A program made the position numbers and the translations under genes. Of a stretch of DNA of 64,000 bases, positions 27,503 through 36,672 are shown piece by piece (position 1 is the first letter of the stretch; every line of letters starts with the position of its first letter). Source of the stretch: an uncultured bacterium (lineage in GTDB: Bacteria > Cyanobacteriota > Vampirovibrionia > Gastranaerophilales > Gastranaerophilaceae); the NCBI GenBank assembly GCA_902788345.1, contig CADAJP010000004.1, forward strand, positions 92,116-156,115. The letters are read 5' to 3'. The notes below the pieces were generated by a model. That model was not told where the DNA came from, did not search any database, and saw only the letters and a list, made by a program, of their open reading frames with translations.

Positions 27503-27531
27503 ATGATAACAAAATTTATAAATTTGTTCAA
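27503..27531 (-). promoter_or_regulatory. Promoter of tag positioned for a leaderless mRNA
   Basis: On the minus strand TTGAAC (27531-27526), a 17-bp spacer and TATCAT (27508-27503) are followed by 6 nt and then the tag ATG at 27496. The expected start of transcription coincides with the start codon. Confidence 0.5.
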
Positions 27532-27578
27532 TTTTTTGTATTTCTATTGTATAATTTTGCTATAAATACGGGGGAAAA

Positions 27579-30500
27579 ATGAAAAATTATAATAAGGATT
27601 TATGTGTATTAGCATTAGTAATGATATTGAGTGTCGGCAACGGTGTATTTGCACAGGATAACAGCTCTGAAGATGCATCTGTAAACAGTGCCGAAGTTCA
27701 GCAAAAAATTAAGGCAAATAAAAGTACTATATCAAAAGCAAAAACCTTAATGGACAGCAAGGATTATGCCGAAGCAATAAATTATCTTACAGGTTATATA
27801 AATTCAAAAGACCGCAATTATGAGGTTTATAAACTTCGCGGTGATGCATATTACGCATTAAGACGTTATGATTTGGCTCAAAAAGATTATCAGACTGCTG
27901 TTGATATAAAATCAAGCGAAGATAAATTTTCAACAAATACAAAATATGTCAGTGCAATAATTCTGGGTGCGGATAAAAATGAGCAGCTCCAGAATACTGA
28001 ACTGGGAAATCTTTATGCTGCATTGATGTATGCCCAAAAAGCACAGAATGACCCTGCTTATACATTGTCTTATGACAGTGCGGTAAAATACAATTCTCAT
28101 ATTTACTTGCCTGCTCAAAATAAAGCTGATATAAATAAAATCAATGCCCCTCAAAAATATGCAAAAATGCTTAACCCGACAGGTATTGACCAGACTATTG
28201 CTTCTGCAATAAGTGATATTGAAAAAGGAGATTTCCATTCTTCTGTATTCAAAATACAAAATGTAATAAGTGAATATCCAAATTATTACATGGGTTACTA
28301 TTTGATGGGTGTTGCTCTTACAGGGCAAGATAAAGATGATGAAGCAATAAAATCTTTTGAAAAAGCTATATCATTGAACCCTTATGATTTTGAAGCTTAT
28401 GCAAGTTTAGGACAGATATACTACGCAAAAGCAGAAACAGAATTTTCAAAAGAGGATTCTAAAAAATCAGTTGAATATTTTACTAAGGCGCTTCAATATA
28501 ACAAAAACTGCCCGACTTACTATTTCTATATCGGGTTAAATGAATTAAATTCAGCAGACTTCAATTCTGCAGTAAGAAACTTTAATAGTGCTTTGAGAAT
28601 CAATGATAAAGATTATAATAGTATGTATTATAAATCTATTGCAGAGTATATCAACGGAAATTATAACGAAGTAATTAAAGAAGCATCAAAATTGATTTTA
28701 AGACATGTTTCAAATTACAATTCTGTACTGTATTTAAGAGCTTTGGCTTACAGTAAACTCGGGCAAACAGAGCTCGCTTTAGCAGATTTGGATGCAATTG
28801 CGGATAATATTCATGATGTATTCAACTCTGATATAAAAGAAAACTCTCCAAAAGATCAGGTGCTTGTCGGTTATACGGATTATCTCGGCGGTAAGCTCGG
28901 ACAGTCTGCAGGCAGTAGTATGCTGAATCCGATTATTAAAAAACTTGCATCAGTGCAGAGAGCAATAAAGCCTTATGAAAATATAATTAATGCACAGAGT
29001 ATAACACCTGAAGATTATAAAAAACTGGAGGTTTTATATACTTCAACAATACCGGCTCAGCTTGGAAACAGTACATTTGTAACATCAGAGGATATTGATA
29101 ATCAATATGATTTTATAAGAACAACATTCAGCGATCTCGGTATTACTTTTGTCCAAAAGCAGAACGGTACATATTTGATTTCAAGCATAAGTGATTATTA
29201 CAAAAAATATGAGCCAAAAGTGAATGCAGCGGTAACTGCACCCTTGCAGGTAAATCCCAATTCAACAAGCATGGGTGAACCTGTTTATAAACCGGTAACA
29301 CCGCAGATTGTAAATGAAAAAGATGTTCCTCAAATGGCACAAAGTGTTCCGACAAACAACCTGCTTCAGCCGGGAGAAACCTCTCTTGCGCAGATGCTTG
29401 CATCAAATACTTTGGCAAAAAGAGTGCAGGAAAATATAAAAACTCAGCAAAAAGCATATGCCGTACAAAGCAATATTCAAACTCCTGTTGCAACAGACAA
29501 AACAAGTGCAGAATTTAAACCGGAATTGCCCGATGGTGAACGAGTTAAATCTCAATCAGTTGCAACTTCTCAAGAACCTTATGTTGCTCCGGCTAAACAG
29601 TTGATAGATGATAAAAATTTGCAAAAGGTTAAAGGTATAATTGCTGAAGAAAAAAATATAGATATGCCAAAAACTGTTGATTCAACAAAACCTGCTGATG
29701 TTACAAATCATGCCGATTCATCAAAAGGTACAATGGTGTTCAAGGCTGAAGAAATTAAACCGGCTGATACATTTAAAATTCATAATGAGCCGGCTGTTGT
29801 GCAGGCTGATGTAAAGCCTCAACAAGCAGAAGTTGTAACATCAAAAGACGGCAATGTAAAAATCTCGGCAAAAGAGATAAAAAAAACACCGGATGTGGTT
29901 GTAAAACATGTTCCGGCTGATTCTGAAGAAATATCAAAAATAAAAGAAGACGCAAAGAAAATTCAGGAAAATGCGCGCGATTTGAAATACACGGTTCCTG
30001 CTCAGGCTGAAGAAGTGAAAAATGCTTCTAAAACCAAAACAAGAGAAATTCAAAAACATGTTGCAAAGGTTAACCCTGTAAAAGAGTCAATAACTGCAAA
30101 AAATGTATATAGGGGTTTATCTTCCGTAAATTCCGAAAATGTTGATACCACCGGTAAAGAAGTCGTAGAACTTGATTTGAGTAGTTATGATGCGAATACA
30201 TATTCAGGTAAGTTTTTTGAGGGTGACAGGTTAGGTTTTGGTGTGGGTGCAAAACCGGTTAATGATGCATTTGATAGTAGTCTTAAAACCGGACAGGAAG
30301 CTGTAAAAGATCTTCATTCTTCTTCTACTGCCGTAAAAAATGCAGCTGAAGAAGAATTAAAAAAGGTTAAATCTGATGTTGAAGAAGTAAAGTCTGTGCC
30401 GGCAACAAAAGTTGCACAGGTTGAAGAAGTTAAAAAAGATGCTGTCAAGCAATTACAAACTTCAAAACAGGAAATCTCTGAAGTAGTTGTTCCTAAACTT

Positions 30501-31790
30501 GAAAAAGGAAATGATGCTCCGCCAATCAGGTTGGAAAACCCTGATACAGTTGTTGCTGATGCGACAACTACCGTAAAAGAAACTGCACAGGCACGTAATC
30601 AAAAATCAGAATCCATGATAAAAGAGTATGAACGTTTGCTCAAAGAAAAAGCAAAAAATGAAAAACTCCAAAAAGAAGCAGAGGCATTGGCTTTAAAGGA
30701 AGAACAAAAAGCTCTGAAATTGAAAGAATCCGAAGCAAAAAAACTTGCTAAAGCAGAACAAAAAGCTCTGGAACTTAAAGCCAAGGAAGAAGAAAAAGCC
30801 CTTAAAATGAAAGCTTTAGAGGAGAAAAAACTTGCACAAGCGGAACAAAAAGCAAAGGAATTGCAAGAAAAAAATATAGAAAAAGCACGCAAAGATTTAG
30901 AAAAATCCGTTAAAAAGGCCCAAAAAGAGAAAGAACAGGCTCAAAAGCAGAGTTTGTCTTCAAAAATAAAAGAAAAATTCCAAAAGCTTGAAAAAACTCC
31001 GCAGGAAAAAGCCGCAGAACTTCAGGCAAAAGCTGAAAAGAAAGCACAAAAAGAACAGGCTAAACTTAAAAAAGCACAACAAAAAGCTGCAGAAAAAGCT
31101 CAATATGAAAGAGTTATGGCTATAAAACAACAAGAAATAGCAAAGCAAAAAGAGATTGAGTTAAAAGAAAAGGCTGTATTAGAACAACAAAAAGCAGAAC
31201 AAAAAGCAAAAGAATTGCAAGAAAAAAATATTGAAAAAGCCCGCAAAGATTTGGATAAATCTGTAAAAAAAGCTCAAAAAGAAAAAGAACAGGCTCAAAA
31301 GCAGAGCTTGTCTTCTAAAATAAAAGAAAAATTCCAAAAGTTTGAAAAAACTCCGCAGGAAAAAGCCGCAGAACTTCAGGCAAAAGCCGAAAAGAAAGCT
31401 CAAAAAGAGCAGGAAAAATTGCAAAGACAACAGCAAAAAGCAGCGGAAAAAGCTGCATCTGCCAAATTAAAAGCTCAAAAAGATAAAGAGAAAGCCTTAC
31501 AAAAGGCGCAGGCTCAACAGCAAAGACAAATGGATAATGCCCGCAAAGCTCTTGATAAATCTATAAGAAAGTCCGCATCTGAAGCTCAACAGGTTTCGCA
31601 AAAAACTCAAAAGCAGGTGTCCGCTAAAAAGGAAACAAAAGTTAAATCAAGCAGCGGTTCAGGATTTAAGAATTTTGTTAACAAGTTGAAATTCTGGAAA
31701 AAGGAAAAACCGAGTTCATCTGTAACAAGATACTTAAAAAAGAATATTAAACAGGAAAAAACACCGTTAACAATTTATGACAGAATGTAA
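27579..31790 (+). CDS. Giant exported TPR and coiled-coil protein
   Basis: 1403 residues. A signal peptide (about 1-25, ending F-A-Q) is followed by tetratricopeptide repeats at about 50-110 and 215-410 (for example G-Y-Y-L-M-G-V-A-L...A-I-K-S-F-E-K-A-I-S-L-N-P). Then comes a low-complexity Pro/Gln/Lys region (530-1000) and a very Lys/Glu/Ala/Gln-rich coiled coil (1000-1370) with an internal 86-residue duplication. The C-terminus is basic (K-F-W-K-K-E-K). TPRs mediate protein contacts; with the coiled coil this suggests a periplasmic or envelope scaffold, but no defined function. A GGGGG site is just before the ATG. The response-regulator gene begins 10 nt after its stop. Confidence 0.85.
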   Translation: MKNYNKDLCVLALVMILSVGNGVFAQDNSSEDASVNSAEVQQKIKANKSTISKAKTLMDSKDYAEAINYLTGYINSKDRNYEVYKLRGDAYYALRRYDLAQKDYQTAVDIKSSEDKFSTNTKYVSAIILGADKNEQLQNTELGNLYAALMYAQKAQNDPAYTLSYDSAVKYNSHIYLPAQNKADINKINAPQKYAKMLNPTGIDQTIASAISDIEKGDFHSSVFKIQNVISEYPNYYMGYYLMGVALTGQDKDDEAIKSFEKAISLNPYDFEAYASLGQIYYAKAETEFSKEDSKKSVEYFTKALQYNKNCPTYYFYIGLNELNSADFNSAVRNFNSALRINDKDYNSMYYKSIAEYINGNYNEVIKEASKLILRHVSNYNSVLYLRALAYSKLGQTELALADLDAIADNIHDVFNSDIKENSPKDQVLVGYTDYLGGKLGQSAGSSMLNPIIKKLASVQRAIKPYENIINAQSITPEDYKKLEVLYTSTIPAQLGNSTFVTSEDIDNQYDFIRTTFSDLGITFVQKQNGTYLISSISDYYKKYEPKVNAAVTAPLQVNPNSTSMGEPVYKPVTPQIVNEKDVPQMAQSVPTNNLLQPGETSLAQMLASNTLAKRVQENIKTQQKAYAVQSNIQTPVATDKTSAEFKPELPDGERVKSQSVATSQEPYVAPAKQLIDDKNLQKVKGIIAEEKNIDMPKTVDSTKPADVTNHADSSKGTMVFKAEEIKPADTFKIHNEPAVVQADVKPQQAEVVTSKDGNVKISAKEIKKTPDVVVKHVPADSEEISKIKEDAKKIQENARDLKYTVPAQAEEVKNASKTKTREIQKHVAKVNPVKESITAKNVYRGLSSVNSENVDTTGKEVVELDLSSYDANTYSGKFFEGDRLGFGVGAKPVNDAFDSSLKTGQEAVKDLHSSSTAVKNAAEEELKKVKSDVEEVKSVPATKVAQVEEVKKDAVKQLQTSKQEISEVVVPKLEKGNDAPPIRLENPDTVVADATTTVKETAQARNQKSESMIKEYERLLKEKAKNEKLQKEAEALALKEEQKALKLKESEAKKLAKAEQKALELKAKEEEKALKMKALEEKKLAQAEQKAKELQEKNIEKARKDLEKSVKKAQKEKEQAQKQSLSSKIKEKFQKLEKTPQEKAAELQAKAEKKAQKEQAKLKKAQQKAAEKAQYERVMAIKQQEIAKQKEIELKEKAVLEQQKAEQKAKELQEKNIEKARKDLDKSVKKAQKEKEQAQKQSLSSKIKEKFQKFEKTPQEKAAELQAKAEKKAQKEQEKLQRQQQKAAEKAASAKLKAQKDKEKALQKAQAQQQRQMDNARKALDKSIRKSASEAQQVSQKTQKQVSAKKETKVKSSSGSGFKNFVNKLKFWKKEKPSSSVTRYLKKNIKQEKTPLTIYDRM
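30843..31455. repeat. Direct duplication of about 258 bp within the TPR/coiled-coil gene
   Basis: Copy 1 at about 30843-31101 and copy 2 at about 31197-31455, offset 354 bp (118 codons). Both encode E-Q-K-A-K-E-L-Q-E-K-N-I-E-K-A-R-K-D-L at the start and an identical S-L-S-S-K-I-K-E-K-F-Q-K block, with few amino-acid changes but many synonymous ones. Confidence 0.85.
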
Positions 31791-31800
31791 GGAGCAGGAT

Positions 31801-32520
31801 ATGACTGAAGGTCAAAAACGAATTTTAATTGTTGATGATGATGATGAAATAAGAGAACTGTTAGAGTTTGACATCAGATCAAGCGGTTATTTTGTGGATA
31901 GCGCAAAAGACGGTTTGGAAGGTCTTAATAAGGCTTTGAACAATACTTATGATTTGATATTGCTTGACGTGATGATGCCCAAAATGAACGGTTTTGATGT
32001 TTGTAAAAATATCAGAAGCGCGAAGCTTTCTATTCCAATATTGATGTTAACGGCAAAAGGTACTATAGAAGATAAAACCAGTGGTTTTGACTGTGGAGCT
32101 GATGATTATTTGGTTAAACCTTTTGATGTGCAGGAGGTTTTACTCAGAATAAGGGTTCTTTTGCGCAGAAACAACATTAATATTGAACAATCTCCGCTAA
32201 CAAATGAGGTTCTTCGAAGTGGTGATATTGAGATATTCCCTGAATCTCTTGAGGCGGTTATTGTTAACAAAAAGGTTAAATTAACTCCGACCGAGTTTGA
32301 AATATTGTATTGTTTAATGCAGCATTTTAATAATTCTGTTACTCTTGCAACCTTGCTTGATGAGGTTTGGGGGTATGACAGTAATGAAGATGTGCGTATG
32401 CTCAGGGTTCATGTCGGCGGTTTACGTAATAAAATTGAGCCTGATACAAAAAATCCGAAATATTTGCATACGGTAACAAATGTAGGATATAAATTAACTC
32501 CTTTTGGCAGAATTGAGTAA
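31801..32520 (+). CDS. OmpR-family response regulator
   Basis: 239 residues from the ATG at 31801, preceded by AAGGAG; an earlier ATG at 31777 overlaps the TPR gene and lacks a site. The receiver domain has the acidic D-D-D-D near residue 11, the phospho-accepting Asp in L-L-D-V-M-M-P near 52, and a Lys in L-V-K-P-F near 102. The C-terminal winged helix has the typical ending L-H-T-V-T-N-V-G-Y-K-L. It acts with the histidine kinase that follows 2 nt later. Confidence 0.95.
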   Translation: MTEGQKRILIVDDDDEIRELLEFDIRSSGYFVDSAKDGLEGLNKALNNTYDLILLDVMMPKMNGFDVCKNIRSAKLSIPILMLTAKGTIEDKTSGFDCGADDYLVKPFDVQEVLLRIRVLLRRNNINIEQSPLTNEVLRSGDIEIFPESLEAVIVNKKVKLTPTEFEILYCLMQHFNNSVTLATLLDEVWGYDSNEDVRMLRVHVGGLRNKIEPDTKNPKYLHTVTNVGYKLTPFGRIE

Positions 32521-32522
32521 TT

Positions 32523-34196
32523 ATGATAAGTTTTAAATTTCAAAGGCTGAAGATAATTGAACAAATTGCAATCGTATTTTTCTTTGCGGTTGTTATTCCT
32601 ATGTCTATCAGCGGTTTTGTAATTAATAATATTAACCAGCAGTCAGTTCGTCACCAGTTGAGAGAATCGGCAGTTCTTATTGCGAGTATGGTGTCTGATG
32701 AACTGGATTTTTTTATACGAACTAATGAAACGACTCTGACTCAAATTTCGGATACTCTTGAATATATAAAAAATCCTTATCAGAGAAAAATTTTTATAAA
32801 TGATATAAGCAAAAAATATCCGCTGTGTAAAAGGATAGAAATAGTAAAAACACTGTCTGATGCTGAAAAAATCAAGAATAAAGCGCATGCAGGGGAAGAG
32901 TCCGTTATCTATACAAAGATGAAAAACGGTTTGTATCTTGTTGCTCTTTTAAATACAAAAAATTACGAAAGCCAATTATTTGATTCTGTGTCAGAAGATA
33001 ACAGGCAAATTTATATTTTTGATCGCAAAAATCGGTTAATCGCTTCCCATAATTATACTTCTGAAGGGTATGATGATACGATTAAAATGCTTAAATCTTT
33101 GCCTAATACAACTCCCGGAGTTCCGATGGCATTTGGTGATAAAAAAAATCAACCGCTTGCTTATCTTCAGAGCAAGGACTTGCGTTACAGTATTATAGTC
33201 CGTACCACCAAAAGTATTGCCAAAAGTGCGATTATAGACAACAGAATAAAAATTATATTATCAGTTCTGACTGCAATTTTGGCGACCATGATTGTAATTG
33301 GTTTTTATATGCTCTATTTGTATATAAATATCAGGCAGTTATTCAAAGCAATAATGGCATTGTCTAAAGGTAATTATGAACATAGAATAAGACTTTTAAA
33401 AACTTCATTCACACCGTACGAACTTGTGTTTTTAACTAATGAGTTTAATGAAATGGCTTCCGAAATTCATAAATCCTATATTGAATTGCAGGAGAAAAAC
33501 GCAGAATTAAAAGATTTGAATGAATTTCGTTCAAATCTTATAGATACTGTCAGCCACGAATTAAGGACTCCATTGACAAGTATTCAGGGATATACTTCCC
33601 GTCTTATGCGTCAGGATATTGTAATAGATGAGGAAACAAAACAAAAATCTTTGAGGGTTATCAAAGAACAATCAGAAAGGTTAAAACGTCTGATAGATGA
33701 TTTGCTTACTATTCCTGATATTGAAGGTATGCGATTGCGTACGGTGAATACAAATGTAAATTTGCTGGAAGTATTTGAACAGGCGGAACTTTTGTTGCGT
33801 AAACATGACGGACATGAAATTATGGTTAATTTATCTGATAATTTTCCGGATGTTTTGGCTGACAAAGGCAGGTTAGAACAAGTTATCGTAAATCTTTATG
33901 AAAATGCCGTAAAATATTCTTATAGCGAAACCCCTATAATAGTTGACACTTCTGTGTCTGATAATAAGGCTGTTATAACGGTTAAAAATCAGTGTGATAA
34001 AATTTCAGAGGATAAATTATCAACTTTATTTGAAAAGTTTGTCCGTCTTGATGACGAAATGACCAGAACTACAAGAGGAACAGGTTTGGGTTTGTTTATT
34101 GTAAAAGGTCTGATTGAGGCAATGGACGGTGAAATAAAATTATCCTCAACAGATGAGTATGGGTTTATTGCGACAATAACTTTGAATTTGGCTTAA
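32523..34196 (+). CDS. Membrane sensor histidine kinase with HAMP domain
   Basis: 557 residues. Two membrane segments (about 15-37 and 240-268) flank a periplasmic sensor domain; a HAMP domain follows, then the H-box S-H-E-L-R-T-P-L (phospho-His near residue 344), the N-box N-L-Y-E-N-A-V-K-Y and the G2-box G-T-G-L-G-L-F-I-V. The usual G1 box (D-x-G-x-G) is replaced by N-Q-C-D-K-I-S, which loses the conserved Asp and both Gly. ATP binding may be altered, though some VanS-like kinases also have weak G1 boxes. It pairs with the upstream regulator; tadA follows 2 nt downstream. Confidence 0.9.
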   Translation: MISFKFQRLKIIEQIAIVFFFAVVIPMSISGFVINNINQQSVRHQLRESAVLIASMVSDELDFFIRTNETTLTQISDTLEYIKNPYQRKIFINDISKKYPLCKRIEIVKTLSDAEKIKNKAHAGEESVIYTKMKNGLYLVALLNTKNYESQLFDSVSEDNRQIYIFDRKNRLIASHNYTSEGYDDTIKMLKSLPNTTPGVPMAFGDKKNQPLAYLQSKDLRYSIIVRTTKSIAKSAIIDNRIKIILSVLTAILATMIVIGFYMLYLYINIRQLFKAIMALSKGNYEHRIRLLKTSFTPYELVFLTNEFNEMASEIHKSYIELQEKNAELKDLNEFRSNLIDTVSHELRTPLTSIQGYTSRLMRQDIVIDEETKQKSLRVIKEQSERLKRLIDDLLTIPDIEGMRLRTVNTNVNLLEVFEQAELLLRKHDGHEIMVNLSDNFPDVLADKGRLEQVIVNLYENAVKYSYSETPIIVDTSVSDNKAVITVKNQCDKISEDKLSTLFEKFVRLDDEMTRTTRGTGLGLFIVKGLIEAMDGEIKLSSTDEYGFIATITLNLA

Positions 34197-34198
34197 TT

Positions 34199-34630
34199 AT
34201 GAAGAATGAATTTATGCAAAAGGCATTAGAGCTTGCAAAACAGACAGAAACAGATATACCTGTCGGGGCTGTTGTTGTAAAAAATGGTGAGATTATAGCT
34301 TCTGCTTTCAATACAAAAGAAAATGATAATAATATTACTTCGCATGCTGAAATTCTTGCATTGTGCAGAGCTTCAAAAATTCTGAATAATTGGCGTCTTG
34401 ACGGATGTGATATATATGTTACTCTTGAACCTTGTCCGATGTGTGCCTGGGCTATTATGCAGTCACGTATAAAAAATATTTATTTTGGGAGTTATGACGC
34501 CAAATATGGTGCGTTCAGCAAAATAAAACTTGAGCAATATTCTGATTATAAACCTGCAATATACGGCGGCATTTGCGAGCCGGAGTGTGACGAGATTTTA
34601 AATGAATTTTTTAAAAGAATTCGTGCATAG
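34199..34630 (+). CDS. tadA: tRNA-specific adenosine deaminase
   Basis: 143 residues. The zinc-dependent deaminase motif H-A-E-I (His ligand and catalytic Glu) and P-C-P-M-C supply all active-site residues. TadA converts A34 to inosine in tRNA-Arg(ACG). Lies 2 nt after the histidine-kinase gene, so it is probably part of that operon, without an obvious functional link. Confidence 0.93.
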   Translation: MKNEFMQKALELAKQTETDIPVGAVVVKNGEIIASAFNTKENDNNITSHAEILALCRASKILNNWRLDGCDIYVTLEPCPMCAWAIMQSRIKNIYFGSYDAKYGAFSKIKLEQYSDYKPAIYGGICEPECDEILNEFFKRIRA

Positions 34631-34664
34631 TTAATATTAATTATGTGATTATTTATATATATAC

Positions 34665-34670
34665 TATAAT
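34665..34670 (+). promoter_or_regulatory. -10 box of uvrB positioned for a leaderless mRNA
   Basis: A perfect TATAAT ends 6 nt before the uvrB ATG at 34677. No Shine-Dalgarno sequence lies between. The -35 region is AT-rich and has no clear match. Confidence 0.5.
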
Positions 34671-34676
34671 GTTTTT

Positions 34677-36662
34677 ATGGAACACAGATTATTTAAACTT
34701 TCATCAAAATATAAACCGTCAGGGGATCAGCCAAAAGCGATTGAACAGCTTGTAGAGGGTATAAATAACGGCGATGATACTCAAACTTTGCTTGGAATTA
34801 CAGGTTCAGGTAAAACATTTACAATTGCAAATGTAATTGAAAAGGTTCAGCGCCCGACCTTGATAATTGCACATAATAAGACTCTCGCAGCTCAATTATA
34901 TAATGAATTTAAGGAGTTGTTTCCTGATAATGCGGTTGAGTATTTTATCAGTTATTATGATTATTATCAGCCGGAAGCATATATTCCGCGAACAGATACT
35001 TATATAGAAAAATCTTCAAGTATCAATGAAGAAATAGACAGGCTAAGACATCATACAACAAGAAGTTTATACGAAAGGGATGATGTTATAGTTGTATCTT
35101 CCGTCAGTTGTATATATGGTTTGGGTGTTCCTGCAAATTATTTTAAGGGCACTGTTACTTTGCATGTCGGGGATGAAATCGATCGTGATGAATTTCTGAA
35201 ATATCTTGTGGAAATAAGATATGAAAGAAACGATTTAGAATTGAAATATTCAACTTTTAGAGTCCGTGGTGATATTGTTGAAATTATGCCGCCTTATGAA
35301 AAAATAGTTACAAGAATCTATTTCTTTGGGGATGAGATAGAAAAAATTGTGAAAATAGATAATGTTTCAGGTGAAATAGTTGATGCTCCTAATGAAGTTT
35401 CTATTTATCCCGCAGTTCATTATGTTACGGATGATGATGATCAGGAAGAAACTATTAATATGATAAGAAAAGAATTATCAGACAGACTTGTGGAATTAAA
35501 TGACCAAAATAAACTGGTAGAAGCTCAAAGACTTGAGCAAAGAGTTAAATATGATATAGAGATGATAAAAGAAATGGGGTATTGCACAGGGATTGAAAAC
35601 TATTCAAGAATACTAGAACGCAGAGCTCCGGGAACTCCTCCTGCAACCTTGCTTGAATATTTCCCTGAAAACTTTTTAACAATTGTTGACGAATCTCACG
35701 AAACACTTCCGCAAATAAGAGGAATGAGCCATGGTGATGCGGCAAGAAAACAGGTTCTTGTTGATTATGGGTTCAGATTACCTTGTGCAAAAGATAACCG
35801 CCCTTTAAAGAATGAAGAATTTTTCTCCCGTGTCGGACAAAAAATATATATTTCTGCCACCCCTGCTCAATTTGAACGTGATACATCTTCTCAAATTGTA
35901 GAACAAATTATAAGACCCACAGGACTTCTTGATCCAAAGGTTTCTGTTCGCCCTATTGATTCTCAAATCCCTGATCTAAAAAAAGAAATTCAAAAACGTG
36001 TTGATAAAAATGAAAGAATTTTAATTACAACCCTTACAAAGCGAATGGCTGAAGATTTAACAGATTTCTTTTTGCAGGAGGGTATCAGGGTAAGATATCT
36101 TCATTCTGAAATAAAATCTATTGAAAGGGTAGAAATTCTGCGTGATTTGCGTTTGGGAGAATTTGATGTTTTAATCGGAGTAAACTTGTTAAGAGAAGGG
36201 CTTGATATTCCTGAAGTTTCGCTTGTAGCAATTATGGATGCCGATAAGGAAGGTTTTTTGCGTTCAGAAACAAGTTTGATTCAGACAATCGGACGAGCTG
36301 CAAGAAATTCCTGCGGTGAAGTTATTATGTATGCGGATAAAGTTACTGATTCGATGGCAAATGCGATAAAAGAAACAGAGCGAAGAAGAAATATACAAAT
36401 AGAATATAATAAAAAATACGGAATAATTCCGCAGACTATCAAAAAACCTATTGAAAATAATCTTCTTTCACTTATTGCAAGTTACAGAAATTTTGAAGAT
36501 GTGGTTGCTGAAGAAATGGTTGAAATGGGTATAGAAAAGAAAGATTTGCCAAAACTCATATCAAAACTTGAAAAAGATATGCATAAAGCTGCAAAGATTC
36601 TGGATTTTGAACGTGCTGCCCAAATAAGAGATCAACTTAAAAAATTGAGAGAAATGAAATAA
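34677..36662 (+). CDS. uvrB: Excinuclease ABC subunit B
   Basis: 661 residues, full length. Walker A G-I-T-G-S-G-K-T near residue 40, the beta-hairpin region with [10 protein letters not shown] near 92, the helicase motif D-E-S-H near 335, motif VI region with Q-T-I-G-R-A-A-R-N near 540, and a C-terminal UVR domain (about 622-657) are visible. UvrB is the damage-verifying helicase of nucleotide excision repair. Its start has no ribosome site but a well-placed -10 box. Confidence 0.98.
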   Translation: MEHRLFKLSSKYKPSGDQPKAIEQLVEGINNGDDTQTLLGITGSGKTFTIANVIEKVQRPTLIIAHNKTLAAQLYNEFKELFPDNAVEYFISYYDYYQPEAYIPRTDTYIEKSSSINEEIDRLRHHTTRSLYERDDVIVVSSVSCIYGLGVPANYFKGTVTLHVGDEIDRDEFLKYLVEIRYERNDLELKYSTFRVRGDIVEIMPPYEKIVTRIYFFGDEIEKIVKIDNVSGEIVDAPNEVSIYPAVHYVTDDDDQEETINMIRKELSDRLVELNDQNKLVEAQRLEQRVKYDIEMIKEMGYCTGIENYSRILERRAPGTPPATLLEYFPENFLTIVDESHETLPQIRGMSHGDAARKQVLVDYGFRLPCAKDNRPLKNEEFFSRVGQKIYISATPAQFERDTSSQIVEQIIRPTGLLDPKVSVRPIDSQIPDLKKEIQKRVDKNERILITTLTKRMAEDLTDFFLQEGIRVRYLHSEIKSIERVEILRDLRLGEFDVLIGVNLLREGLDIPEVSLVAIMDADKEGFLRSETSLIQTIGRAARNSCGEVIMYADKVTDSMANAIKETERRRNIQIEYNKKYGIIPQTIKKPIENNLLSLIASYRNFEDVVAEEMVEMGIEKKDLPKLISKLEKDMHKAAKILDFERAAQIRDQLKKLREMK

Positions 36663-36672
36663 ACCGGCATGG

